The notes: generated from the letters alone by a model not told the origin. Numbered from the stretch's first letter, positions 1 through 7,477 are shown. The stretch is 12,637 nt of DNA from Flavobacteriaceae bacterium (GCA_018623955.1 JAAZUX010000005.1:1-12637); one strand, 5' to 3'. Numbers and translations are program-made.

Positions 1-286
1 AGTGGTGGGGGTAAACGCCCATCATCATGCTGGATCGAGAAGGCCCACACATGGGGGCATTGGTATGGGCATTGAGAAAAGCCACTCCTGATCGGGCCAA
101 CTTACTCATATTTGGCGTTAAAGTTTGGGGATGTCCTTTGAGGGTTTCGATGCAATCGTTCAGGTCATCGATCATGATGAGCAATACATTAAGGTTTTTA
201 TTTTCCTGCTTTTCACACCCCAAAGAGCATAGGAACACAATCCACAACAGACTTTTTAATAAATGTATGTGTCTTTTTACGCCCAT
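1..286 (-). CDS. Type I (formylglycine) sulfatase, lipoprotein, iduronate-2-sulfatase-like; 3' part missing
   Basis: Not delivered as a long ORF, but reading the complement from the ATG at 286 gives 95 codons open to the window edge. Residues 1-24 form a lipoprotein signal: basic start (KRH), hydrophobic stretch, and lipobox LCSLGC with Cys24. The mature part begins NLNVLLIMIDDLND; the Asp pair (40-41) is the usual sulfatase Ca2+ site. C-G-P-S-R at 80-84 is the Cys-type sulfatase signature, with Cys80 the residue converted to formylglycine. The DDLND and HPQTLTPNM-type N-terminus resembles iduronate-2-sulfatase-like enzymes (probably SulfAtlas S1_7, from memory). Expected role: periplasmic removal of a sulfate ester from an algal glycan fragment. 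It starts 6 bp after the aldolase stop, so it is the distal gene of the operon. About 80% of the protein lies outside the window, so specificity cannot be judged. Confidence 0.9.
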   Translation of the reverse strand, partial: MGVKRHIHLLKSLLWIVFLCSLGCEKQENKNLNVLLIMIDDLNDCIETLKGHPQTLTPNMSKLARSGVAFLNAHTNAPMCGPSRSSMMMGVYPHH

Positions 287-292
287 CTAAAA

Positions 293-922
293 TCAATTTT
301 TAATGGCCTCTGTCATTGCCCGAGCCATGGCTGTGATGGCGTCAAAATCTCTTTCTTCAATTAATTTTTTATTCATCAAGCTAATCCCTACGCCCAGACA
401 AACGGCTCCGTTTGCGATCCACTCAGCAGCGTTTTCGGCCGTTATCCCTCCGGTAGGCATAATGGCTATATGGGGCATGGGGGCTTTTACGGCTTTGAAG
501 TAGGACAGGCCAAAATCGGCAGCGGGAAAAAGTTTGACCACATCTGCCCCCCATTCGTAGGCTTGTAAAATTTCTGAAGGGGTCATGGCACCCGAAAGAA
601 TGGGTTTTTGGTATTGATGCGCCATTTGTATCACTTCGGGTTTGCTGACCGGCGTGACCACAAATTGGGCACCGGCCTCGATAGCGGCTTGGGCGGTTTT
701 TGCATCGATGACCGAACCTACGCCGGGAATGACCCCTTCTATTTGGGACAGCTTATTGATTTCTTCCAAAGCATTGGGCGTTCCCATGGTTACCTCTATG
801 GCTTTGATACCGCCTCGATGAAGGGCATTTGCCAGTTCAAAAATGGGTTCGGACTCCGACAGGCGAATGATGGCGATCATCTTGGTTGCTAATAGTTGTT
901 CTAAGAGATTGGTTCGTGACAT
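293..922 (-). CDS. eda: 2-dehydro-3-deoxy-phosphogluconate/-galactonate aldolase (KDPG aldolase family)
   Basis: Class I aldolase of 209 aa, the usual length for KDPG/KHG aldolases. It cleaves a 2-keto-3-deoxy-6-phospho-aldonate to pyruvate and glyceraldehyde-3-phosphate in the cytoplasm. Visible motifs are AIIR near 17-20, the catalytic Glu43 in IEVTM, PGVGSV at 66-71, TPV at 90-92, the Schiff-base Lys130 in VKLFPA, and the phosphate-binding PTGGI loop near 156-160. The ATG at 922 is 3 bp from the kinase stop, so the two are co-transcribed and probably translationally coupled. Kinase followed by aldolase is the standard lower half of the DeLey-Doudoroff and Entner-Doudoroff routes. The family acts on both gluconate and galactonate epimers (Eda and DgoA are homologous), so the sequence does not say which is used; context favours the galacto form. 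Terminal residues IKN-stop and the start both agree with family length. Confidence 0.95.
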   Translation of the reverse strand: MSRTNLLEQLLATKMIAIIRLSESEPIFELANALHRGGIKAIEVTMGTPNALEEINKLSQIEGVIPGVGSVIDAKTAQAAIEAGAQFVVTPVSKPEVIQMAHQYQKPILSGAMTPSEILQAYEWGADVVKLFPAADFGLSYFKAVKAPMPHIAIMPTGGITAENAAEWIANGAVCLGVGISLMNKKLIEERDFDAITAMARAMTEAIKN

Positions 923-925
923 GTT

Positions 926-1948
926 TTATCTTTTTACGTGGCCTTTGAGGTTGCCTTCACTTACCGATAGTATTTCTTTTGTACTTAGATAATTGATGTC
1001 TCCTTTGAGGGTTTGGGTCGTGGCGAAGGCAGCGGTGGCAAAATCAAGGGTTTTTTGCATTTCCCAATTGGAGAGCTTACCAAAAAGGATACCGGCGGCA
1101 AAGGCATCTCCCCCTCCCAATCGGTCTTTTATGGTGGTTGGAATTGAAAGACTTGACCATACTTTATCTCCCTGTTTTACCATTCCTCCCAATACGTTCT
1201 CGGTGGCATTGATCTGTTGCCGGATGGTCATGGCTATGGTTTCAAAATTTCCCGATTGCGAGATGAAATCAATGGCTTTTTTGGTGGCTTCTGTCAAGGC
1301 ATCAAAATCATTTTGGGTTTTTATTTGGGCATCAAATACATCATTTACAGAACCGATGTTGCCCATTAGAATTGTTACATAGGGCAGTATTTCGGAAAAG
1401 GATTTTTTGGCAGTTGGTGCCGACCAAAGACTGCGTCTGAAATTCAGATCAAATACGACTTTACAATTTGTTTTTTGTGCCATTTTCAATCCGTTTAAAA
1501 GGGATTTTTGACAGCTTTCCGAAAGGGCGGGGGTGATTCCGGTAACCACAAAATGGGAGCTGTTTTCCAGGAAATTTTCCCAATCTTTTTCGCTTAAATT
1601 CCATTTTGCAAAAGAAGACTCCTTGCGATCATAGGTAATCTGAGTTGCTCTGATGGCAGTGCCGTGCTCTATATAATAGGTTCCCATTCTTCCTTTATCC
1701 ATGGAAATGTTTTGGGGACCCACCCCATTTTGGTTGAGGAACATCAATGCTTTTTTGCCCAAGGGGTTTTCGGGTAAAGCGGTGATGAATTGTGTGGCTT
1801 GGCCCCAATGGGAGAGGTCGGCCAGTATATTGGCTTCGGCACCTGCAAATCCCATTTCCAAAGCATCCGATTGGACAATCAGGTCTTCATGTACTTGTGG
1901 ACTGAGTCTTAAAAGAAGTTCACCAAAACCGGAGATGACTTGTCCCAT
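926..1948 (-). CDS. kdgK: 2-keto-3-deoxygluconate/galactonate kinase (PfkB/ribokinase family)
   Basis: PfkB-family sugar kinase of 340 aa that would phosphorylate a 2-keto-3-deoxy-aldonate at O6 using ATP. The N-terminus has GFGELLLRLSP at 7-17, followed by an AGAEANIL-type substrate loop. RMGTYYIEHG is the KDG-kinase-like substrate strand, and DRLGGGDAFAAG near 275-286 is PfkB signature 2 with catalytic-base Asp281. The reading frame extends upstream to an ATG at 1984, but that lies inside the transporter gene. The ATG at 1948 is preferred because it puts the family's usual VISGFGE start at the N-terminus and lies 1 bp after the transporter stop (TAG, 1950-1952). That spacing suggests coupled translation. 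The next gene is the matching aldolase. KDG versus KDGal specificity is not readable from sequence. Confidence 0.93.
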   Translation of the reverse strand: MGQVISGFGELLLRLSPQVHEDLIVQSDALEMGFAGAEANILADLSHWGQATQFITALPENPLGKKALMFLNQNGVGPQNISMDKGRMGTYYIEHGTAIRATQITYDRKESSFAKWNLSEKDWENFLENSSHFVVTGITPALSESCQKSLLNGLKMAQKTNCKVVFDLNFRRSLWSAPTAKKSFSEILPYVTILMGNIGSVNDVFDAQIKTQNDFDALTEATKKAIDFISQSGNFETIAMTIRQQINATENVLGGMVKQGDKVWSSLSIPTTIKDRLGGGDAFAAGILFGKLSNWEMQKTLDFATAAFATTQTLKGDINYLSTKEILSVSEGNLKGHVKR

Positions 1949-1949
1949 A

Positions 1950-2954
1950 CTAAGATAATGTATTGGAATAGCCCAGTAAACCACTGGCTAAAATGATGAT
2001 GGCCAAACCGACCAACATGAGTTGAAAGGGTTTTTTGGCGTCTTTCCACTCTCCGGATCTCACTGCCCAAATGTTGCTGATGATAAGGGACAATCCCAAA
2101 AGCATGGGCCACCCAATAATGGGACCCATGGTTCCCATTAAAGCAGAACCTTGTCCATAGATGCCCAGGGCGGCAAACCAAAACAGCCCTGCCAAAATCG
2201 CCCATTTGTAGGCATTTCCCGATGCCGGGGCTCGAAAGGAATTCCAGCTTTTATTCTTAAATAATAGTACCACTGCATAGCCTAAATTCATGGTAAAGGC
2301 CCCCAAAAGTACTACGACCCAGGCTGCCAAACTGCTGTTGCGGGTGATGGCTCCCATTTTTTCGGCTTCCAGTGCAACCGGTGTGGCGTTGGCAAATCCT
2401 ACATTGAGTAAAGCCGACAGCACTCCACAACTCACAGCAATGAATATTCCTTTGGACATGTTGGAGGGATCATTGGTATCGCCTGTTAATTTGTCTCTTT
2501 CAATTCCTGCTTTTGCGGTAAGGGCAACCCCTACCAACATGATGAATACAGCGATAATAACATAGGTGGTGGCGGGATTGGAAAAGGCGTTTTCGACTTG
2601 TAAAAGGGGGATAATGGACCCCACCGATGCGGCCAAGCCCATTACAATGCCATAGGTCAATGAAAGACCGATATAGGGTACGCTTTTGCCAAAAAGTATT
2701 CCGCCCACACCCCACAAAAATCCAAAGAGCATGCCTAAAAATAGGGCTTCGCTGGGTGCATTTGCGATGACCTGAAAAAGATTGGGAACGGCAAGAATGG
2801 CCCATGCAATGGGAAAAATAATCATGGCAATGGTAACGTGAACGATCCACCAGACCTCCCATTTGAGAGGCTCCATATACTTCATTCCCAAACCGAAACT
2901 CCCTTGAAAAAAGCTCGCCAGAATGACCAGTAAAAAAGGTAATAAAATCTCCAT
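1950..2954 (-). CDS. rhaT: RhaT-family sugar:H+ symporter (drug/metabolite transporter superfamily)
   Basis: Inner-membrane protein of 334 aa with about ten hydrophobic segments and short charged loops, matching the size of E. coli RhaT (344 aa). Several stretches align with my memory of RhaT: LFGFLWGVGGILFGKS (compare a FGAMWGIGNINYG block), YIGLSLTYGIVMGL, LVGVALTAKAG, and SKGIFIAVSCGVLSA. RhaT imports L-rhamnose with a proton. The neighbours here are not rhamnose isomerase, kinase or aldolase, so I infer that this member imports whichever monosaccharide or sugar acid the operon degrades (anhydrogalactose is my favoured guess). The gene sits 12 bp after the aldehyde dehydrogenase and 1 bp before the kinase. 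The family call is strong and the substrate is open; a lactaldehyde dehydrogenase reading of the neighbour would favour rhamnose or fucose instead. Confidence 0.88.
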   Translation of the reverse strand: MEILLPFLLVILASFFQGSFGLGMKYMEPLKWEVWWIVHVTIAMIIFPIAWAILAVPNLFQVIANAPSEALFLGMLFGFLWGVGGILFGKSVPYIGLSLTYGIVMGLAASVGSIIPLLQVENAFSNPATTYVIIAVFIMLVGVALTAKAGIERDKLTGDTNDPSNMSKGIFIAVSCGVLSALLNVGFANATPVALEAEKMGAITRNSSLAAWVVVLLGAFTMNLGYAVVLLFKNKSWNSFRAPASGNAYKWAILAGLFWFAALGIYGQGSALMGTMGPIIGWPMLLGLSLIISNIWAVRSGEWKDAKKPFQLMLVGLAIIILASGLLGYSNTLS

Positions 2955-2966
2955 AATTGTTTTGGT

Positions 2967-4403
2967 TTAAATGGTTGTGGTAACTCTTTTTTTGATGAGG
3001 TAATCGTCGAGTGCCAAGACCGAACAGTCGTGGCCGATGCCACTGTTTTTGATGCCTCCATGAGGGAGGTAGATGGCGTATTTGACCCCGTTGATTTGAA
3101 CTTCACCGAATTGGAGTTCATTGGCAAACCGGGCTTGACGTTCCACATCTTCGGTGAACAGATAGGAGGCCAAACCATATTCTGTATCATTGGCCAAAGT
3201 CAAGACTTCATCCTCTGTTTTGAATTTAAAAATAGGGGCTATGGGTCCAAAAGTTTCCTGTTTGTAGATCAGCATTTCGTTGTTGACATTACTCAGCACA
3301 GTGGGTTCAAACCAGTATCCTTTTTCAAAACCTTGAGGGATTTTTCCCCCGGTTTCAATTTTAGCTCCTTTGGCGATTGCATCTGCAACGATATCGATCA
3401 TTTGTTGTTGCCCCTGACGATTGACCATCGGTCCCATGTCTGCATCGCTGTCTTTTCCAAAGCCCAGTTTGAGTTTTTTTACACGCTCAACATAAGTTTT
3501 AAGAAAGTTGTCGTAAATATTCTCATGAATGAAGAATCGGTTGGCTGCAACACAGATCTGGCCACAGTTCCCGAATTTGATGCCTACGGCCAAATCGAGG
3601 GCGGCATCCATATCGGCATCGTCAAAGACAATAAAAGGGGCATTGCCTCCCAATTCCATGCTTAGTTTTTTGATGCTGCTGCTGCTGTCTGCAATAACCT
3701 GTTTTCCTGTTTTTGTGGAACCAATCATGGTGACTACACTGGGAATATTACTTTTGGTCATGGTGGTTGCTACTTTTTCCGGTGCCCCGGTCAAGATGTT
3801 GACGACCCCTGCAGGGAAGTTGATTTCATGTAAAATTTCTCCAAGTAAATAGGCGGATACGGGTGAGATTTCTGAAGGTTTGATGATCAAACTACAGCCG
3901 GAGGCCAGTGCTGGGCCAATTTTAAATCCTACATTGAGCAGGGGAAAGTTCCAAGCCAAATAGGCGACTGCTACACCTGCCGCTTGGTGAACCATCACAT
4001 GTTTGTGGGTGTTTTCCGGGTCGGGAATGGCTTCGTCTTTGATTTCTGACATGGCTTTGGGGTAAAACTCCAAGGCATTGGTAATGGCCTCGATATCTTC
4101 GTATGAGCCTTCATAGGTTTTTCCCATTTCGTGGATGATGGCCTGTCGTAAAATTGTTTCCTTTTCCAATATTGCAGTCCGCAATTTGGACATCCATTTG
4201 GTTCTTTCTGATAAACGCAATTCAGACCAATATTTAAATCCATCTTGTGCAGCTTCGAGTGCTTTTAGGGCATCGGCCTCATCGGCCCAAGCTACCTCGG
4301 CTATGGGTTTTTCATCGGCGGGACAGAGGATGGTCTTTTGGCCTCCATGGGTTGCCTCGACCAATGCTCCACCGATGTATAGTTTTAGTGATCCAAAATT
4401 CAT
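2967..4403 (-). CDS. NAD(P)-dependent aldehyde dehydrogenase, candidate 3,6-anhydrogalactose dehydrogenase
   Basis: Full-length ALDH-superfamily enzyme of 478 aa that oxidises an aldehyde to its acid. Conserved features are AWNFP at 150-154 (oxyanion Asn152), IKPSE with cofactor-binding Lys175, GST at 228-230 in the Rossmann part, MELGGNAP with general-base Glu250, and GNCGQIC with the nucleophile Cys284. The later ETFGPI motif and C-terminal NSGIGHD segment are also present. It most resembles the lactaldehyde/glycolaldehyde/2-oxoglutarate-semialdehyde dehydrogenase group. Position decides the best guess: it lies 6 bp after an aldonate cycloisomerase/dehydratase and in the same operon as a KDG-type kinase and aldolase. 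3,6-anhydrogalactose cannot form a pyranose ring and presents a free aldehyde, so ALDH enzymes do the first step in known anhydrogalactose pathways. Alternatives are lactaldehyde dehydrogenase (rhamnose/fucose) or 2-oxoglutarate-semialdehyde dehydrogenase. Confidence 0.9.
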   Translation of the reverse strand: MNFGSLKLYIGGALVEATHGGQKTILCPADEKPIAEVAWADEADALKALEAAQDGFKYWSELRLSERTKWMSKLRTAILEKETILRQAIIHEMGKTYEGSYEDIEAITNALEFYPKAMSEIKDEAIPDPENTHKHVMVHQAAGVAVAYLAWNFPLLNVGFKIGPALASGCSLIIKPSEISPVSAYLLGEILHEINFPAGVVNILTGAPEKVATTMTKSNIPSVVTMIGSTKTGKQVIADSSSSIKKLSMELGGNAPFIVFDDADMDAALDLAVGIKFGNCGQICVAANRFFIHENIYDNFLKTYVERVKKLKLGFGKDSDADMGPMVNRQGQQQMIDIVADAIAKGAKIETGGKIPQGFEKGYWFEPTVLSNVNNEMLIYKQETFGPIAPIFKFKTEDEVLTLANDTEYGLASYLFTEDVERQARFANELQFGEVQINGVKYAIYLPHGGIKNSGIGHDCSVLALDDYLIKKRVTTTI

Positions 4404-4409
4404 TTTTCA

Positions 4410-5558
4410 TTACGTTAATTGAATGGGGGAACTGGTTGAAAATTCCTTTAATGCGTCTGGGTCTATGTCGATTCCTAAACCGGGGGATTCGGGGATGTCA
4501 ATATAGCCATTCTCCATTTGGACTGCAGGGAAAGTCAAGCGGTCTCTGATGGCATTTTCGGTACGGTCGTATTCTACAAAAATATCGGGGGGAAATAATC
4601 TACCGGGCAATGGTTCTATGTTGGCGATAAAATGTAAAGCGGCATGAAAACCGATTCCGGTTCCCCAAACATGGGGGATGACTTCTACACCAAAACTGCT
4701 GGCTAAACTTCCAATTCGTTTGGCTTCGGTCAAACCTCCGGAGGCACAAATTTCAACCTGAGCGATGTCCACAGATTTGTTTTGAAGCAGTTGAAGGAAA
4801 CCATAGCGCAAATACTCACACTCCCCTCCGGCAATGGGTATGGAGGTTTTTTGGCGCAGTTGGGCATATTGATCATAAAACTCGGGAGACACAGGTTCTT
4901 CAAACCAGCCGATGTCGTAGGGTTCTATTTTCCGGGCCAATTCGGCGGCTTCTCTGAGTGAATAGGCATGATTGGAATCGACCATGAGTTGGATGTCGGG
5001 ACCAATGGCAGCCCTCACATTTTTTACGTGACGCACATCGTCTTTTATGGACAAGCCCACTTTCATTTTAATGGCTTTGAAACCCTGGGCGACGTAGTCT
5101 TTGGCTTCAGCTACCAGATCTTCGACCAATGTTTTGCTTTCAGAAAAGTAAAGTCCTGTAGCATAGGGGACGACCTTTTTTCGATGTTGTCCTCCCAGTA
5201 GGGTACTGACGGGTAAATTTAAGGCTTTGCCTTTGATATCCCACAGGGCAATGTCAATGGCACTGATGGCAGCAAAAAGAACACTTCTTCTGGCGAAGTC
5301 CAGAGTCTTTCGATACATCTCAAACCACAGGGATTCGTTTTCCAATGGGTCTTTGCCGATCAAAATCGGTTCAAGCAAAGCAATCCCTTGTCGGATTACA
5401 TCTGCGGGGCCGTAACCTTCACCCCAGCCATATATGCCCTCGTCAGTGGTTATTTTTACCACACAGATTCTCCTTTCGTTATAGGCCCACTGGGAAAAGA
5501 AAAAACTTTGTTCTAATTGATTGGAAAGAACATGGGTTTCTATTTTAATTATCTTCAA
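4410..5558 (-). CDS. Enolase-superfamily (mandelate racemase subgroup) sugar-acid cycloisomerase/dehydratase
   Basis: Predicted 382-aa mandelate racemase/muconate lactonizing enzyme-type protein that abstracts a proton alpha to a carboxylate. Visible in this numbering are the KMK motif (Lys164, Lys166), metal ligands Asp194 (VDSNHAY), Glu220 (WFEEP) and Glu246 (AGGE), and a His296 (PHVWGTG) paired with Asp264 (VDIAQ) as in mandelate racemase. The blocks ALWDIKGK, WFEEPV, PHVWGTG, FDRT-like EYDRTEN and PGLGI match my memory of Agrobacterium D-galactarolactone cycloisomerase. That enzyme opens a cyclic ether-like substrate to a 2-keto-3-deoxy acid, chemistry equivalent to 3,6-anhydrogalactonate cycloisomerase. 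No in-frame ATG exists near the start. The TTG at 5558 is chosen because it yields the family's short KI-x-KIETH beginning; TTGs at 5582 and 5600 would add 8 or 14 residues. L-rhamnonate, L-fuconate or galactonate dehydratase remain possible. Confidence 0.88.
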   Translation of the reverse strand: MKIIKIETHVLSNQLEQSFFFSQWAYNERRICVVKITTDEGIYGWGEGYGPADVIRQGIALLEPILIGKDPLENESLWFEMYRKTLDFARRSVLFAAISAIDIALWDIKGKALNLPVSTLLGGQHRKKVVPYATGLYFSESKTLVEDLVAEAKDYVAQGFKAIKMKVGLSIKDDVRHVKNVRAAIGPDIQLMVDSNHAYSLREAAELARKIEPYDIGWFEEPVSPEFYDQYAQLRQKTSIPIAGGECEYLRYGFLQLLQNKSVDIAQVEICASGGLTEAKRIGSLASSFGVEVIPHVWGTGIGFHAALHFIANIEPLPGRLFPPDIFVEYDRTENAIRDRLTFPAVQMENGYIDIPESPGLGIDIDPDALKEFSTSSPIQLT

Positions 5559-5642
5559 CTTGTTGGTTTGTTTTATGTTCAATATAAAGAAAATGTTCAA
5601 ATCTAATGGATGTCATTTTCGGAAATGAAATCAATGAATGGG

Positions 5643-7415
5643 TCAAACGCGCTTTAACAGCATCAACCTGAAATCCATTAAGGTTCTTCCGTTTTTTTTG
5701 ATCCCTTTGATTTGGAGTGTTCCTTTTCCTTTTTTGAGTTTTAGTTTTCCTACTTTAAGGGACTTAAAATCTTTTACATACGATTCTTGTCGGACGACCC
5801 TGTCCTCTGAGGCTCCATATTCACCGGGGTTGTGAGCTTCTCTAATTTCACCTTGAATGCTTGCATCGCCAAAACTGACTTCAAAAAGGGAGCCAATGGC
5901 GTCTTCCGCACAGCTGTAGTAAACGGTTATTTCAAACTCTCCGTCTTGGGCCACCTCTGCCTCCCAACTGATGGTATCCTCCAGATTGATCCAATTGGTG
6001 AAGTAGGTACAATTGGGAAATCGATTGGAGCGTTTGATGTCTCCACTGGCAGTAGCGTCTCTGGCGGGGACTTGGGTGGTGTGCAGACTGGGATGACCAA
6101 GGTAGAAAGGACGGGTGTCATTGGCAGGAAGCTCTACCAATACCTCTTGCGACCATTTTTCTTTGGCCTTGCTCAAATCGGCCAAGACTTGGGGGTTTGT
6201 TTCACCAATATTTGTGGTTTGATTGGGATCATTGACCATGTCAAAAAGTTGGCCTTGATGATCCAAGCGATAGTTTTGATTTCTCAGGCTTAGTTTACCC
6301 CGCCAATAGTTGTAAATATAACGGTCTTTCCATAAGGGATTTTCCTCCATGATTAGAGGTTGAAGACTGATCCCATCAAGTGCTTTTTTGGGTTGAGATA
6401 CGATGCCGGTTAAGCTTTTTAATGTAGGGAGGAGGTCAATGCCACTGGCAATTTCTTTGACGACTTTTCCTTGGGGAATTTTACCGAGCCAATTGATGAT
6501 CATGGGGGATCGGACCCCTCCTTCATCCGTACTGCCTTTCCTTCCTTTCATTGCTCCATTCCAGCGATTGCCGTTGGGGCCATTGTCAGAAAGATAAATT
6601 ACAATGGTGTTTTCCAGTAAATCGCTGTTTTTGAGTTGCTTCATAATTCGACCTACATTCCAGTCGATGTTTTCACACATGGCCAGTGCGGCTCGGGTGT
6701 GGTCGATTTGATTTTGATTTTTGGGAGGGCCGCCACTTCCAATTTGACTCAGCTTTTTGTCTTTGTATTTTTCCCAAAATCGGTCAGGGACCTGCATGGG
6801 ACTGTGTGGAGTGTTGAAGGGGAGGTAGAGGAAAAAAGGCTGACGGGTATTTTTTTTGATAAAATCAATGCCGTGTTGGGTCAAGTCATCAATGATGAAT
6901 CCGTCACCCCTTACCAAGTTTCCGTTGTGCTCCAGTAGGGGGTTGTAATAATTTCCCCAGTGACCGGAACAAAAACCATAATAGTCGTCAAACCCCCGAC
7001 TGTTGGGGTGAAAAGGGGCTTGCATACCGTTGTGCCATTTGCCATAGGCCGCAGTTTGATAGCCTGCGGATTTGTAGACTTCTGCAATGGTTTCTTCATC
7101 CACATCCAATCTTTCTCCTCCTCTACTGGTACTGTAAACACCACCCCTAACGTGGTGCCTTCCTGTTAGGATCTCCGCTCGGGTAGGAGAACATACCGGA
7201 CTGACAAAAAAGCGGTCGAAACGCGTCCCTGTTCTGGCTAATTTATCTATGTGGGGGGTTGATAAGTCCAGGTTGCCGTTGAGGCTTAGATCTCCCCAGC
7301 CCTGATCATCGGTGAGTATCAAAATGACACTGGGGAGATGATTTTTTTGAAATTGACAGCCCCAAATCAGTAATAAAAGTATGAGCGAAAAGGAATTTAG
7401 AATGATTTTTTTCAT
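5643..7415 (-). CDS. Type I sulfatase lipoprotein with C-terminal beta-sandwich-like domain
   Basis: Sulfatase of 590 aa. Residues 1-20 are a lipoprotein signal ending in lipobox LIWGC (Cys20), so the enzyme is probably membrane-anchored in the periplasm or on the cell surface. Active-site motifs are TDDQGWGD (Asp36, Asp37), C-S-P-T-R at 75-79 with Cys75 the formylglycine precursor, GKWHNG with Lys126 and His128, PFNTPHSPMQ with His204, and SDNGP with Asp277-Asn278. The catalytic domain ends near residue 430. Residues about 440-590 form an additional domain with alternating strands (SWEAEV, GEFEITVYY, LFEVSFGD, GTLQIKGI, DFRLMLLK) that looks like a CBM6/galactose-binding jelly roll. It probably desulfates a galactan or other algal glycan oligosaccharide. 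It is the first gene of the operon; 84 bp separate it from the preferred cycloisomerase start. Exact SulfAtlas subfamily is not assigned. Confidence 0.93.
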   Translation of the reverse strand: MKKIILNSFSLILLLLIWGCQFQKNHLPSVILILTDDQGWGDLSLNGNLDLSTPHIDKLARTGTRFDRFFVSPVCSPTRAEILTGRHHVRGGVYSTSRGGERLDVDEETIAEVYKSAGYQTAAYGKWHNGMQAPFHPNSRGFDDYYGFCSGHWGNYYNPLLEHNGNLVRGDGFIIDDLTQHGIDFIKKNTRQPFFLYLPFNTPHSPMQVPDRFWEKYKDKKLSQIGSGGPPKNQNQIDHTRAALAMCENIDWNVGRIMKQLKNSDLLENTIVIYLSDNGPNGNRWNGAMKGRKGSTDEGGVRSPMIINWLGKIPQGKVVKEIASGIDLLPTLKSLTGIVSQPKKALDGISLQPLIMEENPLWKDRYIYNYWRGKLSLRNQNYRLDHQGQLFDMVNDPNQTTNIGETNPQVLADLSKAKEKWSQEVLVELPANDTRPFYLGHPSLHTTQVPARDATASGDIKRSNRFPNCTYFTNWINLEDTISWEAEVAQDGEFEITVYYSCAEDAIGSLFEVSFGDASIQGEIREAHNPGEYGASEDRVVRQESYVKDFKSLKVGKLKLKKGKGTLQIKGIKKNGRTLMDFRLMLLKRV

Positions 7416-7477
7416 GCCTTAAAATAGTTAAAGGATTTTTTTAATCACTACAAAAATTCAAATAATTTTTTTAAGGA

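Larger units (their letters stand above)
1..7415 (-). other. Seven-gene sulfated-sugar catabolic operon
   Basis: All seven genes run on the minus strand. Intergenic gaps from the first gene to the last are 84, 6, 12, 1, 3 and 6 bp, which is strong evidence for one transcript over at least the last six genes. The order is sulfatase, cycloisomerase, aldehyde dehydrogenase, symporter, kinase, aldolase, sulfatase. I found no convincing TTTG-N19-TAnnTTTG promoter in the 62 bp before the first sulfatase. Transcription may therefore start inside the preceding DUF3078 gene or read through from it. Confidence 0.8.

Noticed and set aside
1949..1984. Upstream ATG at 1984 as the start of the KDG kinase.
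   Set aside because: It lies inside the transporter gene and adds 12 residues (VYWAIPIHYLS region) not typical of PfkB kinases; the ATG at 1948 fits family and operon spacing.
3030..3665. Long plus-strand open frame (211 codons) opposite the aldehyde dehydrogenase.
   Set aside because: It is antisense to a clear ALDH with all catalytic motifs and resembles no protein family; a shadow of codon bias.
3676..3692. Short trinucleotide repeat (GCT units) in the aldehyde dehydrogenase.
   Set aside because: It encodes a short serine run in a surface helix and is too short to be a meaningful repeat.
2967..4403. Reading the ALDH plus RhaT as an L-rhamnose or L-fucose pathway with lactaldehyde dehydrogenase.
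   Set aside because: No isomerase, kinase or aldolase of those routes is present, and a KDG-type kinase and aldolase would be superfluous. Kept as an alternative, not as the main call.
5832..6293. Plus-strand open frame (153 codons) opposite the sulfatase.
   Set aside because: Antisense to the conserved sulfatase with no recognisable motif or start context.
7452..7470. AT-only hairpin AAAAATT-CAAAT-AATTTTT between DUF3078 and the sulfatase as a terminator.
   Set aside because: The stem has no GC pair and no adequate T-run follows on the minus strand; such hairpins are frequent by chance in AT-rich gaps.
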